Source of the DNA: Variovorax ginsengisoli
GTDB taxonomy: Bacteria > Pseudomonadota > Gammaproteobacteria > Burkholderiales > Burkholderiaceae_C
Assembly: GCF_030811835.1 (NCBI RefSeq)
Contig: NZ_JAUSRO010000015.1
Coordinates: forward strand, 62,001 to 126,000
Direction of reading: 5' to 3'
Length of the DNA stretch: 64,000 nucleotides
Below the pieces are notes generated by a model. The model was given only the letters and a program-made list of their open reading frames with translations, did not search any database and was not told the origin of the DNA. Below are positions 52,403 through 60,341 of the stretch, in pieces; within the stretch, counting starts at the first letter, position 1, and every line of letters starts with the position of its first letter. Made by a program: the position numbers and the translations under genes.

Positions 52403-53086
52403 TCAGAGCGCCTCGGCGTGGTGAAGCCGGCGCTCGAACATCGGCGTGCCTTGCAGGCGTGCAGAGCGCTTGGCGACGGCCAGCACGGCCAGGTCGACCA
52501 AAGGTTCCACCAGGATCACCGTCATGTAGGCGCTGCCGAAAGTGGCGATCGTCGTCAGGTTCTCCAGCGTGAAACCGCGGCCATAGATGGCCCAGAAGGC
52601 GACCCAGCCGACGATGCCTGCCTGGTAGACGGTGGACAGTGCCAGCGCCTGCCGGTAGCGCAGGTCGACGTAGGGCGTATCGGGCGCGATGATGCGGCGG
52701 GCCAGCGCCGAGATGGCAAACAGGGGAACGAGCAGGGTCGTGACGTTCATGCCGTATTGCGGCAGGTCGAAGGGCGCGAAGAACAGGCCCTGCAGCAGCA
52801 GGCCCAGCGCCAGCCCGATGGCCGCGGGTGCGGCACCGAACAGCAGCAGCAGCGTCGACCCGAGGATGAGGTGGACCTCGGAGACACCGACGGGCTGGTG
52901 CGGGAGCACCTCGAAGAAGCAGAACACCAGGGCCGTCGTGGCGGCAATGCGTCCGAGCAGCGAGAGGGCGCCACACTGGCGCCGCGCGGCTGCGGCCAGA
53001 TGCAGGGCGTAGGCGCCAGCCCCCGCTGCAGTGACATAGCTCAGACCGATTTTTCCGGCATCTACCAGGCCAGGTTCGATGTGCAT
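52403..53086 (-). CDS. CbiM/NikM-like cobalt transport membrane protein (solitary)
   Basis: This 227-residue protein has six or so hydrophobic segments. It opens MHIEPGLVDAGKIGLSY; the CbiM/NikM family uses the mature N-terminal Met-His2 and a later His for metal binding, and His72 in GVSEVHLILGS fits that second site. No CbiN, CbiQ or CbiO gene is adjacent. Encoded 79 bases after the nitrile hydratase activator gene, it most likely supplies cobalt to the CTLCSC-type enzyme, a job done by NhlF in Rhodococcus. A nickel role is less likely from context. Confidence 0.78.
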   Translation of the reverse strand: MHIEPGLVDAGKIGLSYVTAAGAGAYALHLAAAARRQCGALSLLGRIAATTALVFCFFEVLPHQPVGVSEVHLILGSTLLLLFGAAPAAIGLALGLLLQGLFFAPFDLPQYGMNVTTLLVPLFAISALARRIIAPDTPYVDLRYRQALALSTVYQAGIVGWVAFWAIYGRGFTLENLTTIATFGSAYMTVILVEPLVDLAVLAVAKRSARLQGTPMFERRLHHAEAL

Positions 53087-53165
53087 GATGGTTCCTTTGC
53101 CGTCGTCTGGACGGTCTCGATGGATGGACGAAGGGGTGAAAGGGAAAGGGGCTGAAGCGGCGGTC

Positions 53166-53612
53166 TCAAACCGCGCAGGCCGGGCTCACGGCGACGGGCT
53201 CCCGTCGGGGTGCATGCTCGTGCGCGTGGGCGGGCGGGCAACTTGCGCTGGCCAATGAGACCGGCTGTCCATGGGGTGTGTTCAGGTAGGCCTGTCGCCA
53301 CTCCCGAGCGCGGCGGGTGATGTCGTTGTCTGCCGCCAGACCCAGGGAGGCCACCAGCTTCTCCATCGCCGGGACCCACTGACGGTAGTAAGCGTCGTTG
53401 ATGCTTTCGCTGGGTCGAGCGGGTGCGGCCTTGATCTCTTCGCTGAAGATCTGCACCCAGTCACGCCAGGGGAAAAGCCCGGCCTGGTGCAGATTGACGA
53501 CGAGGAAGAAAGCCTCGGCCTGCCAGGGTTTGTCGAACGCCGGAGCCTCGCTCAGTTGCAGGGAAGGCCCAGCGCGGCCGGTGTCCATGGCGGTGCTCAT
53601 GGCGGACTTCAT
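53166..53612 (-). CDS. Nitrile hydratase accessory (activator) protein
   Basis: This protein is 148 residues from ATG 53612, fixed by GGAGG upstream and an ATGA overlap with the beta subunit stop. The core FDKPWQAEAFFLVVNLHQAG and WRDWVQIFSEEI match the accessory protein family (P14K type) that inserts the metal or swaps subunits. The C-terminal extension with Cys and HAHEHAP could carry cobalt. The fold resembles the N-terminal part of the beta subunit, as known for activators. Confidence 0.85.
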   Translation of the reverse strand: MKSAMSTAMDTGRAGPSLQLSEAPAFDKPWQAEAFFLVVNLHQAGLFPWRDWVQIFSEEIKAAPARPSESINDAYYRQWVPAMEKLVASLGLAADNDITRRAREWRQAYLNTPHGQPVSLASASCPPAHAHEHAPRREPVAVSPACAV

Positions 53613-54262
53613 GCTGCCTCCAGGTAGCTGTCCCACAGGTCGATGCACACAGTGTCGGGCCGGTTCACGCCCCACAGCTCCTTGGCGGTGAAGCGCACGG
53701 CGTAGACCTGCTGGGGCTGCTCGCCCTGTCCATGGGCCATGGTGTCCGGTGTCGCGAAAGCGCCATGGACCATCTCCACGGTGCCGACCTTTCCACGCGC
53801 GTAGCGCGGCAGTCGCGTGTGCGTGACCGGATTCAGGTTCTTGGCCCGGACCGTGTCCCCTGCGTGAAAGCGGCCGGGCACGTCTTCCTTGGCCCGCGCG
53901 GAGGCGCCACCCAACACCACAGGCTCAACCATGTCGACGGTCAGCACCGGTGGCGGCGTGGACGGCTGGGTCGGCGTGGCTTCGCCGCTGAGCTCCGCGG
54001 CGGTGATCATGCCCTTCTCCGTCAGCAGCGTTTCGAAGGCGTGCAGCCAGTGCTCGTAGTAGCTGCCCTCCAGGTAATGCGCCGGCCCCATGCGCTCGAT
54101 GGCGTGGCGGAACTCGTCCACGTTGAAATGCCCGCCCACGAACAACGAGGCGAAAAGAGGGAATGTCCGTCGTTCCCATTCGTGATGGAACCGAGGTTCG
54201 TCCCGCGGCGGATCGATGGGGCCCATGCCGTGCATGCCGCCCAGATCGTGAATGCCATTCAT
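53609..54262 (-). CDS. nthB: Nitrile hydratase subunit beta
   Basis: This 217-residue protein opens MNGIHDLGGMHGMGPI, the universal beta-subunit start, then EPRFHHEWERRTFPLFA and the YYEHWLHAFETLLTEKG helix. The C-terminal barrel has FHAGDTVRAKNLNPVTHTRLPRYARGKVG and LWDSYLEA. With the alpha subunit it hydrates nitriles to amides. It follows the alpha gene by 26 bases. Confidence 0.95.
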   Translation of the reverse strand: MNGIHDLGGMHGMGPIDPPRDEPRFHHEWERRTFPLFASLFVGGHFNVDEFRHAIERMGPAHYLEGSYYEHWLHAFETLLTEKGMITAAELSGEATPTQPSTPPPVLTVDMVEPVVLGGASARAKEDVPGRFHAGDTVRAKNLNPVTHTRLPRYARGKVGTVEMVHGAFATPDTMAHGQGEQPQQVYAVRFTAKELWGVNRPDTVCIDLWDSYLEAA

Positions 54263-54288
54263 ACGGTGCTCCTTGTCGTCGAAGGGTT

Positions 54289-54912
54289 TCAAACAGCGGC
54301 AGGCTGCCTGGCCAGGCCGGTGCCGATCATCGAGTCGCGCGTGACCAGATCGGCCAGTTGCGCCTCGCTCCAGTCCTCGGTGTCTGCCGGGCGCTCCGGC
54401 AATACGAGGTAGCGCAGCTCGGCGCTGCTGTCCCAGACGCGGACCTCCCTGTCGTCGGGAATGGACAGGCCGAACTCGGCCAGCACGCCGCGCGGGTCGA
54501 TCACGATGCGCGAGCGATAGGGCGCGGACTTGTACCAGACCGGCGGCAGGCCCAGGGTGGGCCACGGGTAGCAGGAGCACAGCGTGCAGACGGTCACGTT
54601 GTGGACCTGCGCGGTGTTCTCGACCACCACCATGTCCTCGCCCTGCACGCCGGAGAAACCCAGCTCGGCGATGGCGTGCGTGGCATCGCTCAACAGGCGC
54701 GCCTTGTAGGCGGGATCGCTCCAGGCCTTGGCGACGACCTGTGCGCCGTTGCGGGGGCCGATCTTGTGTTCGTAGGTGTCGATCAGCGCGTCCAGCGCCG
54801 CCGGATCGATCAGGCCTTTCTCTGTCAGCAAAGACTCGAGTGCCTTGACGCGCAAGGCAATGGCATCCGGTGGTTCCGTGTGGTCATGGTCATGGTCGGA
54901 GTGAGAGCTCAT
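54289..54912 (-). CDS. nthA: Nitrile hydratase subunit alpha (cobalt type)
   Basis: This 207-residue catalytic subunit has the metal claw Cys109-Thr-Leu-Cys112-Ser113-Cys114 (VCTLCSC). Threonine at 110 marks the cobalt class; the iron class has serine. Two cysteines of the claw are normally oxidised after activation. WYKSAPYRSRIVIDPRGVL is the conserved downstream block. The N-terminus is His/Asp-rich (SHSDHDHDH), an unusual addition. The preceding gene is the amidase and the following ones are beta, activator and a cobalt permease, a complete nitrile-to-acid unit. Confidence 0.95.
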   Translation of the reverse strand: MSSHSDHDHDHTEPPDAIALRVKALESLLTEKGLIDPAALDALIDTYEHKIGPRNGAQVVAKAWSDPAYKARLLSDATHAIAELGFSGVQGEDMVVVENTAQVHNVTVCTLCSCYPWPTLGLPPVWYKSAPYRSRIVIDPRGVLAEFGLSIPDDREVRVWDSSAELRYLVLPERPADTEDWSEAQLADLVTRDSMIGTGLARQPAAV

Positions 54913-54966
54913 GGGTTGGCCTTTCTGTGCGCAATGAAACCGGGAAGGAAAGGAAACGAAAGAAGG

Positions 54967-56481
54967 TCAGAGCGTCTTCCAGTCGACGCTGGCTTCGAAG
55001 GCCGCGGCCGCCTGGTAGATCGTGCTCTCGGCGTAGTGACGGCCGACCAGCATCAGACCGACCGGCAATCCATCCACCAGGCCGCAGGGCAGGGTCATCG
55101 CCGGGTGGCCGGTGATGTCCTGCGCCGCGGTGTTGCCGAGCATCTCGAGCGCCCTGGACACATAGTCGGTGATCGAGCAGCCGGGCTCGGGATGCGGCTG
55201 AGCGGCGAACGGCACCGTCGGCATCACGAGCAGGTCGTACTGCGACAGCGCATGGTCGTAGCCAGCGCGGGCGCGGCGCGCGATGTTCTGCGCCTTGGCG
55301 TAGTAGCGCCCGTTGTAGCGCTCCAGGCCGTACTGCCCGACGAACATGCAGACCTTCAGCGAGGCCGACAACGCATCGGCCTGCTCGCGCCAGCCGGCGT
55401 GCCGGTCCAGCAGCGCCACGTCGTACTGGCCCTTCCAGTTGAAGCCCATGCCGTTGCCATGCATCATCTGCATGGTCAGCCCCTCGCAGCCGATGGGGCT
55501 CCACAGCGCGCCGGCCAGGCTGTGGGCCGGCACGGAGACCTCCTCCACGCTTGCGCCCAGGCCCTCGAACCTCGCGATGGCATCGCGCACCTTGTCGGCC
55601 ACCCGGGAGTCCAGGTTGGCGAGTTGAAAGCCTTCGCTCAGGATGCCGATACGCAGGCCGTCGGCGCCGCGTCCCAAGGCCTGCGTGTAGGCATCGACCT
55701 GGGGCGCCACCTGGCGCGGATCGAGCCCGTCGGCACCCGCCATGACTTCGAGCATGAGCGCGTTGTCGCGCACGTTGGCGGTCATCGGTCCGGCGTGATC
55801 CAGGGTGGACTCGATCGGCATGATGCCGGTGTAGGGCACCAGCCCGTGTGTCGGCTTGAGGCCGTAGATGCCGCACCACGCCGCGGGGATGCGGACCGAG
55901 CCGCCCTGGTCGCCGCCCACCGCCAGGTCCACCTCGCCGGCGGCCACCAGCACGGCACTGCCCGAAGAAGAACCACCCGACGAATAGCCCTGGCGGTGCG
56001 GGTTGTGTACGGGTTCGGGATCCGATGTGTGGCTGCCGCCAGACAGACAGAAATGCTCGCAGGTGGCCTTGCCGACGATGGTGGCGCCCGCATCGAGCAG
56101 CCGGGTGGCCACGGTGGCGTCGTAGGCCGGGACGAAGCCTTCGAGCGTCGAGGCGCCGTTCATCATCGGCACCCCCGCCAGGGCGATGTTGTCCTTGAGC
56201 GCCACCGTGCGGCCGGCCAGTGGGCCCGCCGCCGCACCCTTCACCTCGGTCTTGCATGCCCATGCGTTGTAGCGGTTCATGTCACCGGTGGGGCGTTGGC
56301 CGGCGGCGCGCGGATAACGCGACGGGGGCACTTCGTCGGGCAACTCGTCGATCAGGTCGTAGGCGTCGAAGCTGGACTGCATCAGCGCCAGGTATTCGCT
56401 GGCCTCCTCGGTCGTGAGCCGCATGTGAAGACGGCTTGCGAGCGCCTCAAGTTGCTCGGTGGTAGGACGGACGATGGCCAT
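54967..56481 (-). CDS. Amidase (signature family, nitrile hydratase-linked, 504 residues)
   Basis: The triad Lys96 (VALKDN), Ser171 (SGGSSSGSA) and Ser195 (GGDQGGS) sits at the same numbers as in the Rhodococcus amidase encoded beside nitrile hydratase. AGGAG lies nine bases before the ATG. It converts the amide made by nitrile hydratase to acid and ammonia; members of this branch can be enantioselective. It is the first gene of the operon and is clearly paralogous to the amidase at 8692, sharing length, triad and long identical stretches such as LAGVPMMNGASTLEG. Confidence 0.93.
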   Translation of the reverse strand: MAIVRPTTEQLEALASRLHMRLTTEEASEYLALMQSSFDAYDLIDELPDEVPPSRYPRAAGQRPTGDMNRYNAWACKTEVKGAAAGPLAGRTVALKDNIALAGVPMMNGASTLEGFVPAYDATVATRLLDAGATIVGKATCEHFCLSGGSHTSDPEPVHNPHRQGYSSGGSSSGSAVLVAAGEVDLAVGGDQGGSVRIPAAWCGIYGLKPTHGLVPYTGIMPIESTLDHAGPMTANVRDNALMLEVMAGADGLDPRQVAPQVDAYTQALGRGADGLRIGILSEGFQLANLDSRVADKVRDAIARFEGLGASVEEVSVPAHSLAGALWSPIGCEGLTMQMMHGNGMGFNWKGQYDVALLDRHAGWREQADALSASLKVCMFVGQYGLERYNGRYYAKAQNIARRARAGYDHALSQYDLLVMPTVPFAAQPHPEPGCSITDYVSRALEMLGNTAAQDITGHPAMTLPCGLVDGLPVGLMLVGRHYAESTIYQAAAAFEASVDWKTL

Positions 56482-56701
56482 GTATTGCTGCTCCTGGTTC
56501 CGGTCGGCCAGCCGATCCGGACAAATGAAATGACGGATAAAAAGACGCGCACACCGAGGGCGGGAGGTCCGCCGAATTCCGCTCGGTTGCGTGCAGTGGG
56601 TGATGCCATGGTTGGCCAAACCAGGCGCCGGCGCTTGCTTCAGAAGGACAGATGCTTGACGAGGAACGACAACCTGCGGGCTTTGCCGCTTTGCGTCGGA
56701 C
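56482..56701 (-). promoter_or_regulatory. Intergenic region before the amidase/nitrile hydratase operon
   Basis: These 220 bases hold no gene. TGGTTGGCCAAACCA (56609-56623) is an imperfect palindrome, 12 of 14 paired positions, centred about 135 bases upstream of the amidase ATG. I see no confident -35/-10 pair. The AraC gene just upstream on the same strand is the likely regulator. Confidence 0.35.
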
Positions 56702-57625
56702 TCAATGCGACAAGAGGCTCTGCGGGGTATAGCCGTAAGCCAGCCGGAACACGCGGCTGAAATGGGACAGGTCGGTGAAGCCGCAGCTCAAGGCGGCCGT
56801 TGTCACGCTATCGGCCTGTCGTTCGGCCAGCGCGCGATGGCTGGCCTGCAGGCGTGCCCGGCGCAGGACTTCCATGGGGGTCTGGTTGTGGCGCGCAAAA
56901 GCACGCGCGACGGTGCGCTCGGACACGTGGTGCGTCTGCGCCAGCGCTTGCAACGTCAAACCGGTGTCGGCAAAGTTCTCGCGGATATAGGCCACCAGGC
57001 GTGCGTGGAGATCGCGTTCCCTCACCACGGTCTTCGCGTCCGAGGGAATGTCCAAGTGCAAGGCGAGCACGTCGAGCAGCGCACTTCCGTAGCGGGCAGC
57101 AGCGTCCGCGTCGGAGAATTCGGTGCTCGCGGCTTCCTCGATCATCGAGCGCACGGCGGCGCCCCCTGGCCGTCGCGGGTCGATCAGCTGTGCCGTCACG
57201 CGATCTGCGGTGGGCACGCGGCTGAGCATGGACTTGCGGGGCAGGCGCACCACGCACACCTTCTCCGGCGCCATGTCGAACTCGAAAGGCCGCGTGGCGT
57301 CGTACACGGCCATGTCACCGCTTCGCAAATGAGCCTCGCGTCCATCCTGGCTGATGCGGGCCTCGCCACGGACCATGAACGCCAACCACAGGTCGTCGTC
57401 CGGCCCCACCCGGATGTGGTGCGCGTCCCGCCGCCAGTGATGCAAGGGCGCAGAAAGGGTGCTGACGCCGACGGTGCCCGCTGTGCGGACCTCCAACTTG
57501 CCGTCGAAGCGGCTCTCGCTGAGAGTCTTGCTGTCTGCGAGCAGGCAATGGCGGCACACGACCTCGTTCCAGTAGTCGAAACGCCTGGGCGTTTCAACGA
57601 TCTCGGTAGAGTATTGGAGTTTCAT
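56702..57625 (-). CDS. AraC family transcriptional regulator (nitrile hydratase operon)
   Basis: This protein is 307 residues from ATG 57625. The N-terminal AraC-binding-like sensor carries RRFDYWNEVVCRHCLLAD and DDLWLAFMVRGEARISQDGRE. The C-terminal double HTH at about 205-305 includes LTLQALAQTHHVSERTVARAF and the family signature TAALSCGFTDLSHFSRVFRLAYGYTPQ. It lies directly upstream of the amidase/nitrile hydratase genes on the same strand, the usual place for an AraC activator of nitrile genes. It is a paralogue of the regulator at 60342. Confidence 0.88.
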   Translation of the reverse strand: MKLQYSTEIVETPRRFDYWNEVVCRHCLLADSKTLSESRFDGKLEVRTAGTVGVSTLSAPLHHWRRDAHHIRVGPDDDLWLAFMVRGEARISQDGREAHLRSGDMAVYDATRPFEFDMAPEKVCVVRLPRKSMLSRVPTADRVTAQLIDPRRPGGAAVRSMIEEAASTEFSDADAAARYGSALLDVLALHLDIPSDAKTVVRERDLHARLVAYIRENFADTGLTLQALAQTHHVSERTVARAFARHNQTPMEVLRRARLQASHRALAERQADSVTTAALSCGFTDLSHFSRVFRLAYGYTPQSLLSH

Positions 57626-57720
57626 CGGTATGACCCTCGGCATCCTGTCGTCAAACGCAAGAAAAGTGCCAATGCGGCTTGCGCCCAGGCCGCGATGATC
57701 GCCAGATGGTGGAACGCGAA

Positions 57721-57751
57721 AGGCGGCTGCGCGATGATACGCAGGCCGCCT
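57721..57751 (-). terminator. Hairpin after the outer-membrane channel gene
   Basis: AGGCGGC-TGCG-N8-CGCA-G-GCCGCCT folds into an 11-pair stem with a one-base bulge, 13 bases downstream of the channel gene. No T-run follows on the minus strand, so termination is likely incomplete. Confidence 0.45.
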
Positions 57752-57763
57752 CGCACGCAAGGA

Positions 57764-58681
57764 TCAGAAGACCTGCAGCAGCCGGACGTTGATGCGGGCG
57801 TTCTCCTTGAACCCGTTGTCGACCTTGAGGTCGCGCCCGAGCGACACGAGCAGTTGAGTCGTCGGGCGGATGAAGTAGCTGCCGCCCACGCTGACCTTGC
57901 GCTGTCGCGCCTCGTCGTTGCTGTCCACGCCGTCGACCCGGTCCTCGCCGCCCCAGTTCTGTGACACGCCGACGAAAGCGTTGAACGTCGGGGTGAACTG
58001 GTAGCGCAGGTAGGCCTGCCCCTGGTAGAGCGGCTTCTGCTGGAGCGTGGCACCGGCGGCGCCATAGTCGTCGTTCTTGCCGTGGAACATGACGTCGCCG
58101 GTCAGGTCGACGGACCACTTGTCCGTGAGCCCTTTGACGAAGCCCACCTGCAGGTCGAACTTCCAGCGGTTCTCGCCCAGATTGAGCGAGCGATTGCGGT
58201 CATAGCTGCCCGTGGGCAGGTACAGGTAAGGCGCGATGGCCAGGTAGGTACGCGATGGTGCATCGTTGACCAGCCAGACGGGCGTGGCCAGGATGACGTC
58301 GCCCACACCGCTGGTCTTGCCCAGCGCGCTCGTGTCGTGCCCGGCGTCGAGCCGGCCGAAGGGCACCAGGACCTGGGGAGCCACCGTCAGCCCGCCGATG
58401 CGCATGTAGTGCACCAGCCTGGCGATGCCGACATCCGAGACGAGCCGGGGATCGCTCACCGACTGGCGCCCCTGCGCATAGAGCCTGTCGCGCTCGGCAT
58501 GCTGCAGGTACAGCAGCCCGGTCGTGGTGCCTTCCGGTGCCGGAACGAAATCGCCGGCATCCACGTCGATGGCGTGTGCGGCCATCGGCACCAGGGCAGA
58601 CATCAGCAGGCTTGCCAGGGCCAGCACCTTCTTCTTGCGGCCACCGCTTGTGATTTTCGAGGTCATCATCATCGGCCTCAT
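57764..58681 (-). CDS. Outer-membrane channel protein (SphA/phenol meta-pathway transporter family)
   Basis: This 305-residue protein has a signal peptide (VLALASLLMSALVPMAAHA, cleavage near residue 37). The body is beta-strand rich with alternating hydrophobics and ends LQVF with a terminal Phe, as for outer-membrane barrels. TTTGLLYLQHAERDRLYAQG near 50 and VILATPVWLVN are typical of the MetA-pathway/SphA group that admits hydrophobic substrates. Its ATG overlaps the stop of the flavoprotein gene (ATGA), so the two proteins probably serve one substrate. Confidence 0.82.
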   Translation of the reverse strand: MRPMMMTSKITSGGRKKKVLALASLLMSALVPMAAHAIDVDAGDFVPAPEGTTTGLLYLQHAERDRLYAQGRQSVSDPRLVSDVGIARLVHYMRIGGLTVAPQVLVPFGRLDAGHDTSALGKTSGVGDVILATPVWLVNDAPSRTYLAIAPYLYLPTGSYDRNRSLNLGENRWKFDLQVGFVKGLTDKWSVDLTGDVMFHGKNDDYGAAGATLQQKPLYQGQAYLRYQFTPTFNAFVGVSQNWGGEDRVDGVDSNDEARQRKVSVGGSYFIRPTTQLLVSLGRDLKVDNGFKENARINVRLLQVF

Positions 58682-59925
58682 CCGCGTGCCTCGGCCGACG
58701 CCATCGCGTCGTAGTCCGGCGAGCGCAGCAGCGCATGGAGCTGGCGGCGGCGCACGCCCATGTTGCCGCCGTCGTACAGCGGAAAGCACAGCGCGTCCTG
58801 CATCAGACCGGCCAGTGGGTACATGTCGGTATAGGCGTCGACGCCGACCACGCGCATGGTGTCGTACACCGCCTGCACGCACAGCTCCGAACAGTGGACC
58901 TTGGTGATGATGGCCAGCTCGCGGCTGCGGCCTTCGGTGAGGTCGAGCTGGTGGCAGGATTTCCAGGTCAGGTAGCGCGCGGCCTCGATGCGCATCTTGA
59001 TGTCGGCCAGCATGAAGCCGACGTTCTGGTGCTCGATGACTGGCACGGTGCCCGAGCGCTTGTCGGTGCGCGCGAACTTCAGCGCGACATCGAAGGCCGC
59101 GCGCATCACGCCCACGCACGCCGCGCCGATGAGGGCCGCGGTCCAGGCGAAGGCCCCTTCCACCATCGCGATGCCGTCGCCGGGCTTGCCCACGATATTG
59201 GCTGCCGGCACGCGGACGTTGTTGAAGTGGATGCGTGGCGAGATCGTCGCGCGGTGGCCCACGGTGTCGAGAATGTCCACGATCTCGATGCCCGGCGTGC
59301 CGCCCGGCACCATGATGATCGCCAGCGACTCCTGCGGCGAAAGGCTCGGATCGGTGCGGCAGATGACGCTGTACAGGTGCGCGCCCTTGCCGTCCCAGCC
59401 GGTGCCGTTGGTGGTGTAGTGCTTGGCGCCGTTGATGACCCATTCGTCGCCTTCGCGGCGGGCGAATGTCTGCACGCCGACGGACGGGTCGGGGTTGTCG
59501 TAGTTGGCGCCGCCGGTGACTTCGGTGAACGCCAGTGCCGCCAGGCGCGAGCCGTCCTCGACGAAGTCTGGCAGGAAGCGCTGCTTCTGCGCCTCGGTGC
59601 CGTGGTGCAGCACCGCGTGCAGCCCCAGGCCAGTGCCCAGCAGGGCGGTCGGCACGTTGACGTCGGCTGCGGCGAGCTCTTCGGCGGCCAGGGCGAAATC
59701 CAGTGTGCTGAGCGCGGTCCCGCCGACCGAGGCGGGCAGCAGCGCCTTGATGAAGCCGGCCTCGGCCATCGCGTTGTAGAACGGGCGGGTGGCGTAGAAC
59801 CGGTCATCGGGCCGCGCGATCGCGGCGATGGTGGGTGCGACCTTGCGCAGGACCTCGGCGCCGAACGCGCGCGCGCCTGCCTGCAGCGCCTGCTGCGCCT
59901 CGGAGAGCTGGAAATCGATAGCCAT
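58678..59925 (-). CDS. Acyl-CoA dehydrogenase-fold flavoprotein, nitroalkane-oxidase-like
   Basis: This 415-residue protein has the acyl-CoA dehydrogenase fold with FAD segment FTEVTGGANYDNP near residue 133. At the position of the catalytic Glu it has Asp385 in PLYDGGNMGVRRR, with Arg392 seven residues on. Nitroalkane oxidase is the member of this superfamily known to use Asp402 and Arg409, with the same spacing, to oxidise nitroalkanes to aldehydes and nitrite. An ordinary acyl-CoA dehydrogenase with a swapped base remains possible. It is coupled to an outer-membrane channel gene and diverges from an AraC gene. No CoA-ligase is nearby. Confidence 0.72.
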   Translation of the reverse strand: MAIDFQLSEAQQALQAGARAFGAEVLRKVAPTIAAIARPDDRFYATRPFYNAMAEAGFIKALLPASVGGTALSTLDFALAAEELAAADVNVPTALLGTGLGLHAVLHHGTEAQKQRFLPDFVEDGSRLAALAFTEVTGGANYDNPDPSVGVQTFARREGDEWVINGAKHYTTNGTGWDGKGAHLYSVICRTDPSLSPQESLAIIMVPGGTPGIEIVDILDTVGHRATISPRIHFNNVRVPAANIVGKPGDGIAMVEGAFAWTAALIGAACVGVMRAAFDVALKFARTDKRSGTVPVIEHQNVGFMLADIKMRIEAARYLTWKSCHQLDLTEGRSRELAIITKVHCSELCVQAVYDTMRVVGVDAYTDMYPLAGLMQDALCFPLYDGGNMGVRRRQLHALLRSPDYDAMASAEARG

Positions 59926-60013
59926 GGGGAAACGACCTTTCTTGCGGAGTGGAGGGAGTCGACGGGAATCGTAGGCAGGGGGTCTGCCGGGGTCTCGCCG
60001 GTCCGTGCATGCG

Positions 60014-60037
60014 CAATTGACGATTCGCGCAAGTGAG
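60014..60037 (+). promoter_or_regulatory. AraC-type box, copy 1
   Basis: CAATTGACGAT-TC-G-C-GCAAGTGAG matches copy 2 at 21 of 24 positions. It ends 89 bases upstream of the flavoprotein start codon (59925), in the region of that gene's promoter. Confidence 0.6.
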
Positions 60038-60236
60038 CGCTGTTGCGTTCTGGCCCGGACCTTGCATTCCTCGGCCGGGCAGGCGCACCGGATCGAGCTT
60101 GCGAATTCGGCCGCCGCTCACCGCGCGAAAAGCTGCACCGACATGACGCATCCATGCACACCTTGCGCGCAGGCGATGGCGCTGCATCACGCCGCCGCAA
60201 GCCCACCACACGATGAGTTGTCTTTTTGTGCAAGGC

Positions 60237-60260
60237 CAATTGACGATCTGTGCAAGTGAG
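60237..60260 (+). promoter_or_regulatory. AraC-type box, copy 2
   Basis: CAATTGACGAT-CT-G-T-GCAAGTGAG, a direct copy of 60014-60037, ends 81 bases upstream of the AraC ATG at 60342. The octamer TGTGCAAG occurs at 60227-60234 and again at 60249-60256, 22 bases apart. That is two helical turns, the spacing expected for the two HTH units of AraC proteins. Confidence 0.6.
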
Positions 60261-60341
60261 AAAACACATGACACGCTTGAATCGCATGCAAGGCCGCGAC
60301 ATCCGTGGGCAGTGCCCGCGCACGACGGCGGAGTAACCGGA

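Larger units (their letters stand above)
59926..60341. other. 416-base divergent intergenic region without a gene
   Basis: It separates the flavoprotein gene (minus) from the AraC gene (plus). Short frames here show no conserved features. It contains a duplicated 24-base element, listed separately, about 80-90 bases from each start codon, and AT-rich patches near 60215-60262. I saw no other repeat or RNA gene. Confidence 0.7.

Noticed and set aside
59926..60341. Small protein gene in the divergent region (for example 60005-60259)
   Set aside because: The frame crosses both regulatory boxes, has no ribosome site and no recognisable features.
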